A stretch of 5,875 nucleotides of DNA from Alphaproteobacteria bacterium (lineage in GTDB: Bacteria; Pseudomonadota; Alphaproteobacteria; RF32; CAG-239): the NCBI GenBank assembly GCA_017958895.1, contig JAGDBT010000095.1, positions 1 through 5,875 on the forward strand, in the 5' to 3' direction. Made by a program: the position numbers and the translations under genes. The notes beneath the pieces are model-generated. The model worked only from the letters and a program-made list of their open reading frames with translations. It was not told the DNA's origin and searched no databases. Positions 1-5,273 of the stretch are shown here, in pieces (the first letter of the stretch is position 1; each line of letters opens with the position of its first letter).

Positions 1-24
1 CTATAAGGCTCACTTTACCAGCAC

Positions 25-39
25 ACGCCTAAAGGGCGT
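25..39 (-). repeat. IS200 right-end hairpin
   Basis: Short stem-loop with arms ACGCC (25-29) and GGCGT (35-39) and a 5-nt loop, lying 23 nt beyond the tnpA stop. Right-end subterminal hairpins in this position are the TnpA recognition structures in the family. The stem is short, so the assignment rests mainly on position. Confidence 0.5.
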
Positions 40-62
40 ACTACAATCTGACCGGGCGACTA

Positions 63-512
63 TTACTTGCTACCCGTAAACGGGTCTATATCTAATGTCA
101 TTTGACTGGCTTCAGCATCCTCTTTTAACTGATTTCTTATGTATTCGGCTATCTTTTTATCATTCTTTCCTGCCGTATCCACATAGTATCCTCTACACCA
201 AAATTCCCTGTTGCGATACCGAAATTTTGCATTTCCCCATTTATCGTATATCGCTAAGCTACTTTTTCCTTTAAGAAAACCCATGACGCTACTCACGGAA
301 TATTTGGGTGGTATTTCTATTAACATATGAACATGGTCTGGACATACCTCTGCCTCTAATATATTCACTCCCTTGTGGTTGCATAATTGCCTAAGTATCT
401 GTCCTATTTCCAGACGGCGACCTCCATAGAACGCTTTTCTGCGATATTTTGGGGCGAATACGATATGGTATTTACAATTCCATGTTGTATGTGCTAATGT
501 GTTTGTGGTCAT
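63..512 (-). CDS. tnpA: IS200/IS605-family Y1 (HUH) transposase TnpA
   Basis: A 149-residue single-strand DNA transposase, full length for the family (about 140-155). It cuts and rejoins single-stranded element ends through a 5' phosphotyrosine, probably as a dimer on lagging-strand template DNA. The N-terminal core includes a segment typical of the family around KYHIVFAPKYRRK (14-26). The metal-binding HUH motif is H60-V-H62 within PDHVHMLIEIPP. The FWCRGYYVDTAG segment lies at 104-115, and the catalytic tyrosine is most likely Y124 in the helix IAEYIRNQ. All expected catalytic residues are present. The ATG at 512 follows a strong Shine-Dalgarno AAGGAGG (520-526, read on the minus strand) at 7 nt spacing. 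That site is one arm of a 17-bp inverted repeat, so translation is probably repressed in read-through transcripts. There is no companion tnpB in the window. Confidence 0.95.
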   Translation of the reverse strand: MTTNTLAHTTWNCKYHIVFAPKYRRKAFYGGRRLEIGQILRQLCNHKGVNILEAEVCPDHVHMLIEIPPKYSVSSVMGFLKGKSSLAIYDKWGNAKFRYRNREFWCRGYYVDTAGKNDKKIAEYIRNQLKEDAEASQMTLDIDPFTGSK

Positions 513-514
513 TT

Positions 515-585
515 TAAAACCTCCTTTATATTATTTTGTTATTCAGTGGTCAGACTGTATAACTCACTATATAAAGGAGGTTTTA
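515..585 (-). promoter_or_regulatory. 17-bp inverted repeat sequestering the tnpA ribosome binding site
   Basis: TAAAACCTCCTTTATAT (515-531) is the exact reverse complement of 569-585, giving a perfect 17-bp stem with a 37-nt loop. In a minus-strand transcript the downstream arm contains the tnpA Shine-Dalgarno AAGGAGG, so the upstream arm is a perfect anti-Shine-Dalgarno. The upstream arm lies inside the predicted tnpA promoter (566-594) and upstream of its expected start site near 559. Only transcripts entering from outside the element would therefore carry both arms. Inference: the stem blocks transposase synthesis from impinging transcription, as described for the 5' UTR of IS200 itself. 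Confidence 0.75.
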
Positions 586-594
586 CGATGTAAA
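566..594 (-). promoter_or_regulatory. predicted tnpA promoter
   Basis: On the minus strand, -35 TTTACA (589-594) and -10 TATAGT (566-571) are separated by 17 bp; each box matches the sigma70 consensus at 5 of 6 positions. The expected start near 559 gives a leader of about 45 nt before the ATG at 512. Confidence 0.6.
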
Positions 595-610
595 GCTGTA
601 AGCTTTCCGG

Positions 611-633
611 AACCCCCAGACTATCTGGGGGTT
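611..633. repeat. IS200 left-end hairpin, terminator-like
   Basis: AACCCCCAGA (611-620) pairs perfectly with TCTGGGGGTT (624-633) around a 3-nt loop. In the plus direction it is followed by TTTTCTTATT and looks like an intrinsic terminator; in the minus direction the U-tract is poor. Left-end hairpins of IS200 elements serve as transposase recognition structures, and in IS200 the one nearest the tip also blocks transcription entering the element. Both roles are plausible here. Confidence 0.7.
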
Positions 634-643
634 TTCTTATTAC

Positions 644-677
644 AAAAAAACACCGCCGAAAAAGGCGGTGTTTTTTT
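644..677. terminator. bidirectional intrinsic terminator, 3' end of the patatin operon
   Basis: A perfect 14-bp stem: seven A plus CACCGCC (644-657) against GGCGGTG plus seven T (664-677), with a 6-nt loop. The GC core followed by a T run on either strand makes it a terminator in both directions. It sits 22 nt beyond the stop of the patatin gene and directly beside the IS200 left end. Confidence 0.9.
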
Positions 678-699
678 ATTGTTTAGTCAGCTATATCCG

Positions 700-1545
700 T
701 TATTGCTTCATAAACTCGCGCAGTTTCGGCAAAGCCGTTTCCGCGTCATGCCGACCGAGTTCATAAACCTCACGCAATACCGCCGTATTTTTCTCCATAT
801 GGCTGATTTTTATCAGTTTGCTCGGACGAATAACAAAAACTTCGCCGTTTTCCTGCATTTTTTCAATATCCCGCAGTTCCTGATTATACATCAGGTGCCG
901 ATTTCTTACCGCTGCCGCAAATTTCGGAAATTTATAATAAATCAAACGCGCCAACGGTGCTAATTTATTCGGTTTCTTCCGATAGCCGGCGGCTCTTGTG
1001 CAAACCACAACGCATCGCTCATATCCCAGTTTCTGAAAAGCTCTGACCGGAATACTGTCGGCAATTCCGCCGTCCAAATATTTTTTACCGTCTATTTCAC
1101 TGATTTGCGACACTAAAGGCATAGAGGCGGAAGCCCTTAAATAAGGCATTTTATCTCGCAGATTTTCACACAAAATATATTCAGCTTTGCCCGTTTCAAC
1201 ATTTGTGCAAGTAACATAAAATTTTACCGGTGATGTTTCAAAAGCCTGATGATTAAATGGAAACAATTTTTCCGGCAAATCGTGATAACAAAACTTTTCA
1301 CCCACCAAATTTCCCGTCGTAAAAAGCGAATAAAAACTCATATATCTCTTATCTTTGGCATATTTGAGCGTATAACTTATACTTCTGCCTACCTGACCGG
1401 AAACAAATGAGCAACCGTGAATGGCCCCGGCCGACACGCCGATTATGCCGTCAAAATGCACCTTATTTTCATATAGAAAATCCAAAACTCCGGCCGTATA
1501 TATTGCCCGATGAGCTCCGCCTTCCAAAACCAATCCGACTGCCAT
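700..1545 (-). CDS. patatin-like phospholipase, YjjU-type (COG4667-like)
   Basis: A 281-residue cytoplasmic patatin-family serine hydrolase, expected to cleave acyl esters of lipids using a Ser-Asp dyad. Numbered from the chosen start: the glycine-rich oxyanion segment LEGGAHRAIYTAG begins near residue 7, the nucleophile motif GVSAG has Ser38, and the DGG motif in YLDGGIADSIPV supplies Asp158. The EGG...R...TAGVLD opening and overall length match E. coli YjjU and relatives rather than RssA or large patatins. The native substrate is not known. No signal peptide or membrane helix is seen. I chose the ATG at 1545 because its A is also the last base of the upstream TAA stop (TAATG), a classic coupled start; a GTG 12 bases upstream is in frame but lies inside the preceding gene. 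No strong Shine-Dalgarno is present, so translation probably depends on re-initiation. Confidence 0.88.
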   Translation of the reverse strand: MAVGLVLEGGAHRAIYTAGVLDFLYENKVHFDGIIGVSAGAIHGCSFVSGQVGRSISYTLKYAKDKRYMSFYSLFTTGNLVGEKFCYHDLPEKLFPFNHQAFETSPVKFYVTCTNVETGKAEYILCENLRDKMPYLRASASMPLVSQISEIDGKKYLDGGIADSIPVRAFQKLGYERCVVVCTRAAGYRKKPNKLAPLARLIYYKFPKFAAAVRNRHLMYNQELRDIEKMQENGEVFVIRPSKLIKISHMEKNTAVLREVYELGRHDAETALPKLREFMKQ

Positions 1546-2087
1546 TACATACCGCACATATTGATATTATTGTCTTGATATTTGCTGAGCTCTTCACTTC
1601 CAAACACTGTTTTCTTACCTTCTTTATCGGCACAAAAACCGCGTTTCAACTTGCCCTTTCGATAATTCATTCGACCGCTGAGTTTACCGTCCGCAAAATA
1701 TAAATCTACCTGACCGTCGAGCAAACCGTCGGCGTAATTTGCCTGAATTTGTTTGGTACGATTATCATAATATTTTTTATACATACCGTTTTTCAGACCG
1801 CGTTTATAATAAAGTCTTTCCGAATATTTTCCTTCGCTGTCAAAAAAAGTGCTTAAACCATCGCGATAACCATCTTTAAAATTCTCTATACTGGCTAGCC
1901 CGCCGTCCTCATTGTGAGTATAAATTTTCCCGGTAACCGGCTTTCCGTTTTCATACAAACAATATACTATTCCCTGGCCGTCTTCTTCGCAGTTGGTTTT
2001 CTTCGCAGCTTTATCCTTTGCGGCATAAGCTGAATATCCGCCAACCAACAAAACTCCGATTAATGCATAAAAACTTACTTTTTTCAT
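1545..2087 (-). CDS. exported MORN_2-repeat protein (YwqK-like), first gene of the patatin operon
   Basis: A 180-residue protein with a Sec signal peptide (MKK, hydrophobic core about 4-18, likely cleavage after AYA at 20-22), so the mature part is periplasmic or surface-exposed. Residues about 45-152 form tandem MORN-variant repeats built as aromatic-x-x-G-x-x-x-G with a strict 24-residue period: glycines at 73, 97, 121 and 145 fall in equivalent positions, each followed by Asp/Asn/Arg-Gly and a Tyr/Phe-rich strand. Such repeats are annotated as YwqK-family antitoxin in databases, but no toxin function is demonstrated and the fold may serve binding or structural roles. Cys33 and Cys43 could form a disulfide after export. 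The start at 2087 is preceded by AAAAGGAGAT at good spacing; an in-frame ATG at 2111 overlaps the predicted -10 box and was rejected. It overlaps the patatin start by one base. Confidence 0.85.
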   Translation of the reverse strand: MKKVSFYALIGVLLVGGYSAYAAKDKAAKKTNCEEDGQGIVYCLYENGKPVTGKIYTHNEDGGLASIENFKDGYRDGLSTFFDSEGKYSERLYYKRGLKNGMYKKYYDNRTKQIQANYADGLLDGQVDLYFADGKLSGRMNYRKGKLKRGFCADKEGKKTVFGSEELSKYQDNNINMCGM

Positions 2088-2109
2088 GATATCTCCTTTT
2101 GTTTCTGCC

Positions 2110-2138
2110 ATTTAAGCATATTATTCCCTTTATTTCAA
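2110..2138 (-). promoter_or_regulatory. predicted promoter of the MORN-patatin operon
   Basis: On the minus strand, -35 TTGAAA (2133-2138), a 17-bp spacer ending in an extended -10 TGC, and -10 TTAAAT (2110-2115). The expected start near 2103 leaves a leader of about 15 nt that still contains the Shine-Dalgarno at 2092-2100. This supports the ATG at 2087 as the true start. Confidence 0.5.
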
Positions 2139-2149
2139 GAACAATATAA

Positions 2150-2185
2150 AATAAAAAACGGCTCCGACAAAACATCGGAACCGTT
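2150..2185 (-). terminator. intrinsic terminator of the outer-membrane protein gene
   Basis: Read on the minus strand, AACGGTTCCGA (2175-2185) pairs with TCGGAGCCGTT (2157-2167) over an 11-bp stem with one G-U pair and a 7-nt loop, followed by a T run (2150-2156). The single imperfect position is a wobble only on the minus strand and a mismatch on the plus strand, which fixes the working orientation. It lies 23 nt after the stop at 2209. Confidence 0.88.
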
Positions 2186-2208
2186 CTCTTTAAGAGAAAA
2201 GTAAACTC

Positions 2209-2766
2209 TTAAAACTTCATAAGCATACCGACCGTAATTTCGGCAAAATGGTTCAAACGATCAGCTCCGATATAAGAATATCTGCCTATGGTACGCAAGG
2301 CAAAATGTTCGGTCATATCATATTGCATACCTCCGCCGACGCGATAGCCTACCTTGCTGAAACGTTTGCTCGGCAATCCTTTATATTCCGCATGATAAAT
2401 TGCCAGTCCCGTTGTTCCTACCACACTGAAATCGCTGCACATAATCGGATATTTTCCATACAAATCCATGGCATAAGCCGCAAAACTGTTTTCAACTTTT
2501 TTGCCTTTATAACCCCTTTTATTCTTCAATTCGCCGCTCATTTGAAAAGAAAATTCCATAGCGTAATTTTTGAACATTTCCAAACCCACATCGGCTTTTC
2601 CGGAGTGAAAATCATTTTTAAGATTTTTTGCCAATTTGCCCTGTTTGGCATGCGAATAAACATATTCGCCACCGATATAAGGCACAAAATCTTTACTCCA
2701 CATCATGGCTTCGGCACTGTTTGCCATGCACAAGGCCGCACCGGCCAGCAATAAAAACTTTTTCAT
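2209..2766 (-). CDS. small outer-membrane beta-barrel protein
   Basis: A 185-residue protein with a clear signal peptide: MKK, hydrophobic residues 4-15, and the cleavage motif AEA at 18-20. The mature chain of about 165 residues has alternating polar/hydrophobic stretches with many aromatic and Gly residues (YIGGEYVYSHA, NYAMEFSFQMSGEL, VGYRVGGGMQYD, FALRTIGRYSYIGA) and ends ITVGMLMKF. The terminal Phe is the usual BAM recognition signal. The size fits an eight-stranded barrel of the broad OmpA/OmpW-like porin-family type. The specific function is unknown. Cys13 lies within the signal and does not form a lipobox. The ATG at 2766 has GGAG (2777-2780) at 10 nt. A perfect 12-bp palindrome CATTTATAAATG (2780-2791) touches that site and might be an operator or simple AT-rich sequence. 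I found no convincing promoter for this gene. It is transcribed alone and diverges from the glycosylase gene. Confidence 0.82.
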   Translation of the reverse strand: MKKFLLLAGAALCMANSAEAMMWSKDFVPYIGGEYVYSHAKQGKLAKNLKNDFHSGKADVGLEMFKNYAMEFSFQMSGELKNKRGYKGKKVENSFAAYAMDLYGKYPIMCSDFSVVGTTGLAIYHAEYKGLPSKRFSKVGYRVGGGMQYDMTEHFALRTIGRYSYIGADRLNHFAEITVGMLMKF

Positions 2767-2841
2767 TTTTTATTTTCTCCATTTATAAATGTTAATTCTT
2801 GTTACACGATGTATATAACCGTGAAAAAACAAATTTAAATA

Positions 2842-2870
2842 GTGACAGCATTTTTTTTCGGCATTATGAT
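2842..2870 (+). promoter_or_regulatory. predicted promoter of the uracil-DNA glycosylase gene
   Basis: -35 GTGACA (2842-2847) and -10 TATGAT (2865-2870) with a 17-bp spacer; each box matches the sigma70 consensus at 5 of 6 positions. The expected start near 2877 gives a short leader carrying GGAG at 2880-2883. The upstream in-frame codons GTG 2842 and ATG 2866 fall inside these boxes and so are poor start candidates. Confidence 0.6.
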
Positions 2871-2889
2871 CGGTTGCATGGAGATAAAA

Positions 2890-3525
2890 ATGTTTAAATG
2901 CCCGTCTTTCGAATGTCTGAAATGCCCTCGTCTTCTGGAATTCAGAGAGCAAAATAAGGCCAAATTCCCTAATTATCATAACGGTCCGGTGGAATCATTC
3001 GGTTCGCTTGAGGCAGAAATTTTGGTAGTGGGCTTAGCTCCCGGATTAAACGGTGCAAATCAGACCAATCGACCTTTTACCAATGATTACGCGGGCGATA
3101 TTTTATATCCGGCCTTAAAAAAATTCGGTTTTGCCAAGGGAGAATACCAAAAAGTCAAAAATGACAGCTATGAACTCATAAATGTACGCATTACCAATTC
3201 CGTGCGCTGTGTTCCGCCTCAAAATAAAGTTACTTCCGAAGAAATAAAAGCCTGTCGGCCTTATCTGCAAGCCGAAATCTCCGCCATGCCCAATCTTAAA
3301 GTAATTTTATGTCTGGGTTCGGTTGCTCACGGAGCAGTTTTGCAAGCCTTGAATTACAAAAAATCCGCCTGCAAATTTGCCCACGGCGCCAAACACTTTT
3401 TGAGCAATCATAATTTAATACTTATCGATTCATATCACACTTCCCGATATAACATAAATACCGGCGTTTTGACTGTTGATATGTTTGATAAAATAGTTGA
3501 AAACCTAACTGAAATCTGCAAATAG
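2890..3525 (+). CDS. uracil-DNA glycosylase, family 5 (UDGb type)
   Basis: A 211-residue base-excision-repair enzyme that removes uracil, and in this family often hypoxanthine or other deaminated bases, from DNA. Motif A is GLAPGLNGANQTNRPFTND (48-66); the GLAPG form, lacking the polar catalytic residue of families 1 and 4, is diagnostic of family 5. The conserved NSVRCVPPQNK lies at 103-113. Motif B is HTSRYNINTGVLT (183-195), with Thr where many relatives have Pro (HPS). Four likely 4Fe-4S ligands are C9, C12, C107 and C122, in the C-x2-C / C-x14-C pattern of iron-sulfur glycosylases; C4 is an extra N-terminal cysteine. I chose the ATG at 2890 because GGAG (2880-2883) lies 6 nt upstream and the promoter boxes exclude the earlier GTG at 2842. 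The stop is followed after two bases by a DnaA-box-like array rather than a terminator. Confidence 0.92.
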   Translation: MFKCPSFECLKCPRLLEFREQNKAKFPNYHNGPVESFGSLEAEILVVGLAPGLNGANQTNRPFTNDYAGDILYPALKKFGFAKGEYQKVKNDSYELINVRITNSVRCVPPQNKVTSEEIKACRPYLQAEISAMPNLKVILCLGSVAHGAVLQALNYKKSACKFAHGAKHFLSNHNLILIDSYHTSRYNINTGVLTVDMFDKIVENLTEICK

Positions 3526-3527
3526 CC

Positions 3528-3651
3528 TGTGGATAACTTTGTGGATAAGTTTGTTGAAAAGCAGTTATATTTCTGAGGATATACTGTTAAAAAATTGCTG
3601 ATAAACCTGTTGAAAACGACTGCATATCTTGTTGAAAAACTGTGGATATTC
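3528..3651. repeat. phased array of DnaA-box-like 9-mers (origin-like or DnaA-titration region)
   Basis: About eleven units, all in the same orientation, start at 3528, 3540, 3552, 3563, 3574, 3585, 3596, 3608, 3619, 3630 and 3641, so the step is always 11 or 12 bp. Two are perfect DnaA boxes, TGTGGATAA (3528-3536 and 3540-3548); TGTGGATAT at 3641 has one mismatch. TGTTGAAAA occurs three times (3552, 3608, 3630), and TGAGGATAT (3574) and TGCTGATAA (3596) have two mismatches. TGTTAAAAA (3585) is weaker; the units at 3563 and 3619 are barely recognisable. Nine-mers separated by 2-3 bp match the spacing at which DnaA-ATP assembles cooperatively in E. coli oriC. The array fills the whole gap between two convergent genes. 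It may be a chromosomal origin, part of one, or a datA-like titration site. No adjoining classic origin gene is visible. Confidence 0.65.
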
Positions 3652-5219
3652 TATTCACTCAGGGCATATACGACTTTCAAAGCATCGGCAGCGGAAGATG
3701 TTATGCCGCCGGCATATCCCGCACCTTCTCCGCAAGGATAAAGTCCTTTAATATTGCTCTGCATTGTTTCATCGCGCACAATTCTTACCGGTGACGAAGA
3801 ACGAGTTTCCACGCCGGTCAAAACGGCATCATAACTGTCATATCCATGGATTTTTTTTGCCATTTCTTTTATTCCGCAACGCAAAGAATCGACAATTTCC
3901 GGCGCAAAAAGTTGTTTCAAATCAGTCCACTTAACTCCCGGAGCATAAGTAGGATTAACATATCCCGCACCTCGGCTGGCTTGGTTTTGCAAAAAATCTC
4001 CGACCAATTGCGCCGGTGCTTTATAATCTCCGCCACCCAAAGCGAAGGCTCTTTCTTCCAATTTGCGTTGAAAATACATACCGGCCAAAACCTCTTCACT
4101 GCCGAAATCGGCATTATTAACCTCAACCAACAAAGCGGCATTGGCATTTTCTTTAGCACGGGCAAATTCGCTCATACCGTTAGTAACCACTCGTCCTTCT
4201 TCGGAAGCCGCCGCCACCACGCTGCCTCCCGGGCACATACAAAAAGTATAAACCGAGCGCCCGTTCGGCAAATGCACGGCTAATTTATAGTCGGCCGCCC
4301 CCAAATACGGACTTTCCGCCGCTTTTCCGTATTGCGCTTTATTTATCAGCGCTTGCTTATGCTCAATTCTCGCCCCGACCGAAAAAGGTTTTTGCTGCAT
4401 ATAAACTCCGCGCCTTAACAACATCTCAAACGTATCTCTGGCACTGTGTCCGATAGCTAAAAACAATCGTGAAACCGGAAGTTCATAAACATTTCCGTTA
4501 TTATTGACTTTTATGGCTTTCAAAGTCTCATCTTGCACAATTAAATCTTCCAAGCGACTGTTAAACCGATATTCGCCGCCCAATTCTTGAATTTTTTTGC
4601 GAATATTCCTCACCACCACGCGCAAATTATCCGTGCCGATATGCGGTTTTGCCAAATATAAAATTTCTTCCGGTGCGCCGGCAGCATAAAGTTCTCGCAT
4701 AACCTTTGCGGTAAACTTATCTTTTTTAATGCCGCTCATCAACTTGCCGTCAGAAAATGTTCCGGCCCCGCCTTCTCCGAATTGTACATTTGATTCCGGA
4801 TTCAGCTTGCCTATTTTCCAAAAAGTTTCCACTTCGCGATGACGTTCATCAACTTCCGAACCGCGTTCCAAAATAATCGGCTTTAAGCCGGCCTCCGCCA
4901 AGGCAATTCCGGCAAACATTCCGGCCGGACCGCTTCCCACAACTACCGGTCTGAGCCCGTCATCTTTAATTTTAAACGAGAGGCTTTCTTCCGGTGGCAA
5001 AATTTCAACATCTTTATCTTTGCCATACGGCTTGTCTGTTTGGCAATCAACACTAAACACCCAATGCACATTATTTTTGTTGCGAGCATCAACAGATTTC
5101 TTGGCAATTTTAAAATCGGTTATATCTGCCGGCCGACAACGCAACTTTTCCGCCGTTTTGTTTTTTATTTCGGCGGTTGTGGCATTTAACGGCATTTGCA
5201 GATTATTAACACGTAACAT
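3651..5219 (-). CDS. FAD-dependent dehydrogenase (COG2509-like)
   Basis: A 522-residue flavoprotein oxidoreductase of unassigned substrate. Residues about 1-85 form a small N-terminal domain typical of this group. The dinucleotide-binding fold follows: VVVGSGPAGMFAGIALAEAG with GxGxxG at 95-100, ending in the acidic E118 of ILERG that would bind the FAD ribose. A hallmark loop, VQFGEGGAGTFSDGKL, lies at 145-160. The C-terminal FAD-contact segment GLYPCGEGAGYAGGITSSA closes the Rossmann fold about 20 residues from the end. The full length and absence of a signal peptide indicate an intact cytoplasmic enzyme. I chose the ATG at 5219 because AAAGGGG (5225-5231) precedes it at 5 nt; the in-frame GTG at 5225 overlaps that site. 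A short CCCTT/AAGGG stem (5226-5230 with 5239-5243) could partly mask the Shine-Dalgarno. The gene converges on the glycosylase gene. Confidence 0.9.
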   Translation of the reverse strand: MLRVNNLQMPLNATTAEIKNKTAEKLRCRPADITDFKIAKKSVDARNKNNVHWVFSVDCQTDKPYGKDKDVEILPPEESLSFKIKDDGLRPVVVGSGPAGMFAGIALAEAGLKPIILERGSEVDERHREVETFWKIGKLNPESNVQFGEGGAGTFSDGKLMSGIKKDKFTAKVMRELYAAGAPEEILYLAKPHIGTDNLRVVVRNIRKKIQELGGEYRFNSRLEDLIVQDETLKAIKVNNNGNVYELPVSRLFLAIGHSARDTFEMLLRRGVYMQQKPFSVGARIEHKQALINKAQYGKAAESPYLGAADYKLAVHLPNGRSVYTFCMCPGGSVVAAASEEGRVVTNGMSEFARAKENANAALLVEVNNADFGSEEVLAGMYFQRKLEERAFALGGGDYKAPAQLVGDFLQNQASRGAGYVNPTYAPGVKWTDLKQLFAPEIVDSLRCGIKEMAKKIHGYDSYDAVLTGVETRSSSPVRIVRDETMQSNIKGLYPCGEGAGYAGGITSSAADALKVVYALSE

Positions 5220-5245
5220 TGACACCCCTTTATAATTTAAGGGAT

Positions 5246-5273
5246 ATCATAAAGCAAAAATAAAAAATCGCAA
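5246..5273 (-). promoter_or_regulatory. predicted promoter of the FAD dehydrogenase gene
   Basis: On the minus strand, -35 TTGCGA (5268-5273) and -10 TATGAT (5246-5251) are spaced 16 bp. The expected start near 5239 gives a leader of about 20 nt that includes the AAAGGGG Shine-Dalgarno. The -35 box abuts the stop of the upstream membrane-protein gene, so the two genes may be transcribed together, separately, or both. Confidence 0.5.

Larger units (their letters stand above)
1..645 (-). mobile_element. IS200-type insertion sequence (single tnpA), both ends approximate
   Basis: A compact element with one Y1 transposase gene (63-512) flanked by short non-coding ends and no tnpB, the arrangement of the IS200 group of the IS200/IS605 family. 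These elements move as single strands and have subterminal hairpins in place of terminal inverted repeats and target duplications. The right end, downstream of tnpA, shows a hairpin with 5-bp arms ACGCC (25-29) and GGCGT (35-39). The left end carries a 10-bp perfect hairpin (611-633) and an internal inverted repeat over the ribosome binding site (515-531 with 569-585). The exact cleavage points cannot be read from one copy: the left tip probably lies a few bases beyond 633, and the right tip near position 1 or just outside the window. The apparent length of about 640-700 bp suits the group. No frameshift or stop is visible, so it may be active. Confidence 0.8.

Noticed and set aside
499..963. 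Open plus-strand frame across the IS left end and the patatin 3' end
   Set aside because: It crosses two strong terminator-type hairpins, is antisense to a clear patatin gene, and its translation has no recognisable motif.
1545..1557. GTG at 1557 as the patatin start
   Set aside because: It would add four residues inside the upstream gene without a Shine-Dalgarno; the TAATG overlap at 1545 is the more usual arrangement and keeps the patatin motif at the normal distance from the N-terminus.
1407..1703. Plus-strand frame antisense to the patatin/MORN junction
   Set aside because: It is a shadow of two well-supported minus-strand genes, with no ribosome binding site or domain.
2248..2754. Long plus-strand frame antisense to the outer-membrane protein gene
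   Set aside because: The minus-strand product has a signal peptide, barrel pattern, terminal Phe and terminator; the antisense translation has none.
2767..2841. Promoter for the outer-membrane protein gene
   Set aside because: Several TATA-like boxes occur on the minus strand, but none has an acceptable -35 at 16-18 bp, so no site is claimed.
2770..2979. Minus-strand frame over the glycosylase promoter and 5' end
   Set aside because: It opposes the conserved iron-sulfur N-terminus and promoter of the glycosylase and has no domain or good start site.
3528..3651. CRISPR array or iteron-type plasmid origin
   Set aside because: The units are only 11-12 bp with no unique spacers, excluding CRISPR. 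Iterons are usually about 17-22 bp and lie beside a rep gene, which is absent.
3846..4283. Frames inside the FAD dehydrogenase (3846-4283 plus, 3917-4165 minus) and at 5020-5235 plus
   Set aside because: All lie within the intact 522-residue flavoprotein or its leader, and their translations lack recognisable features.
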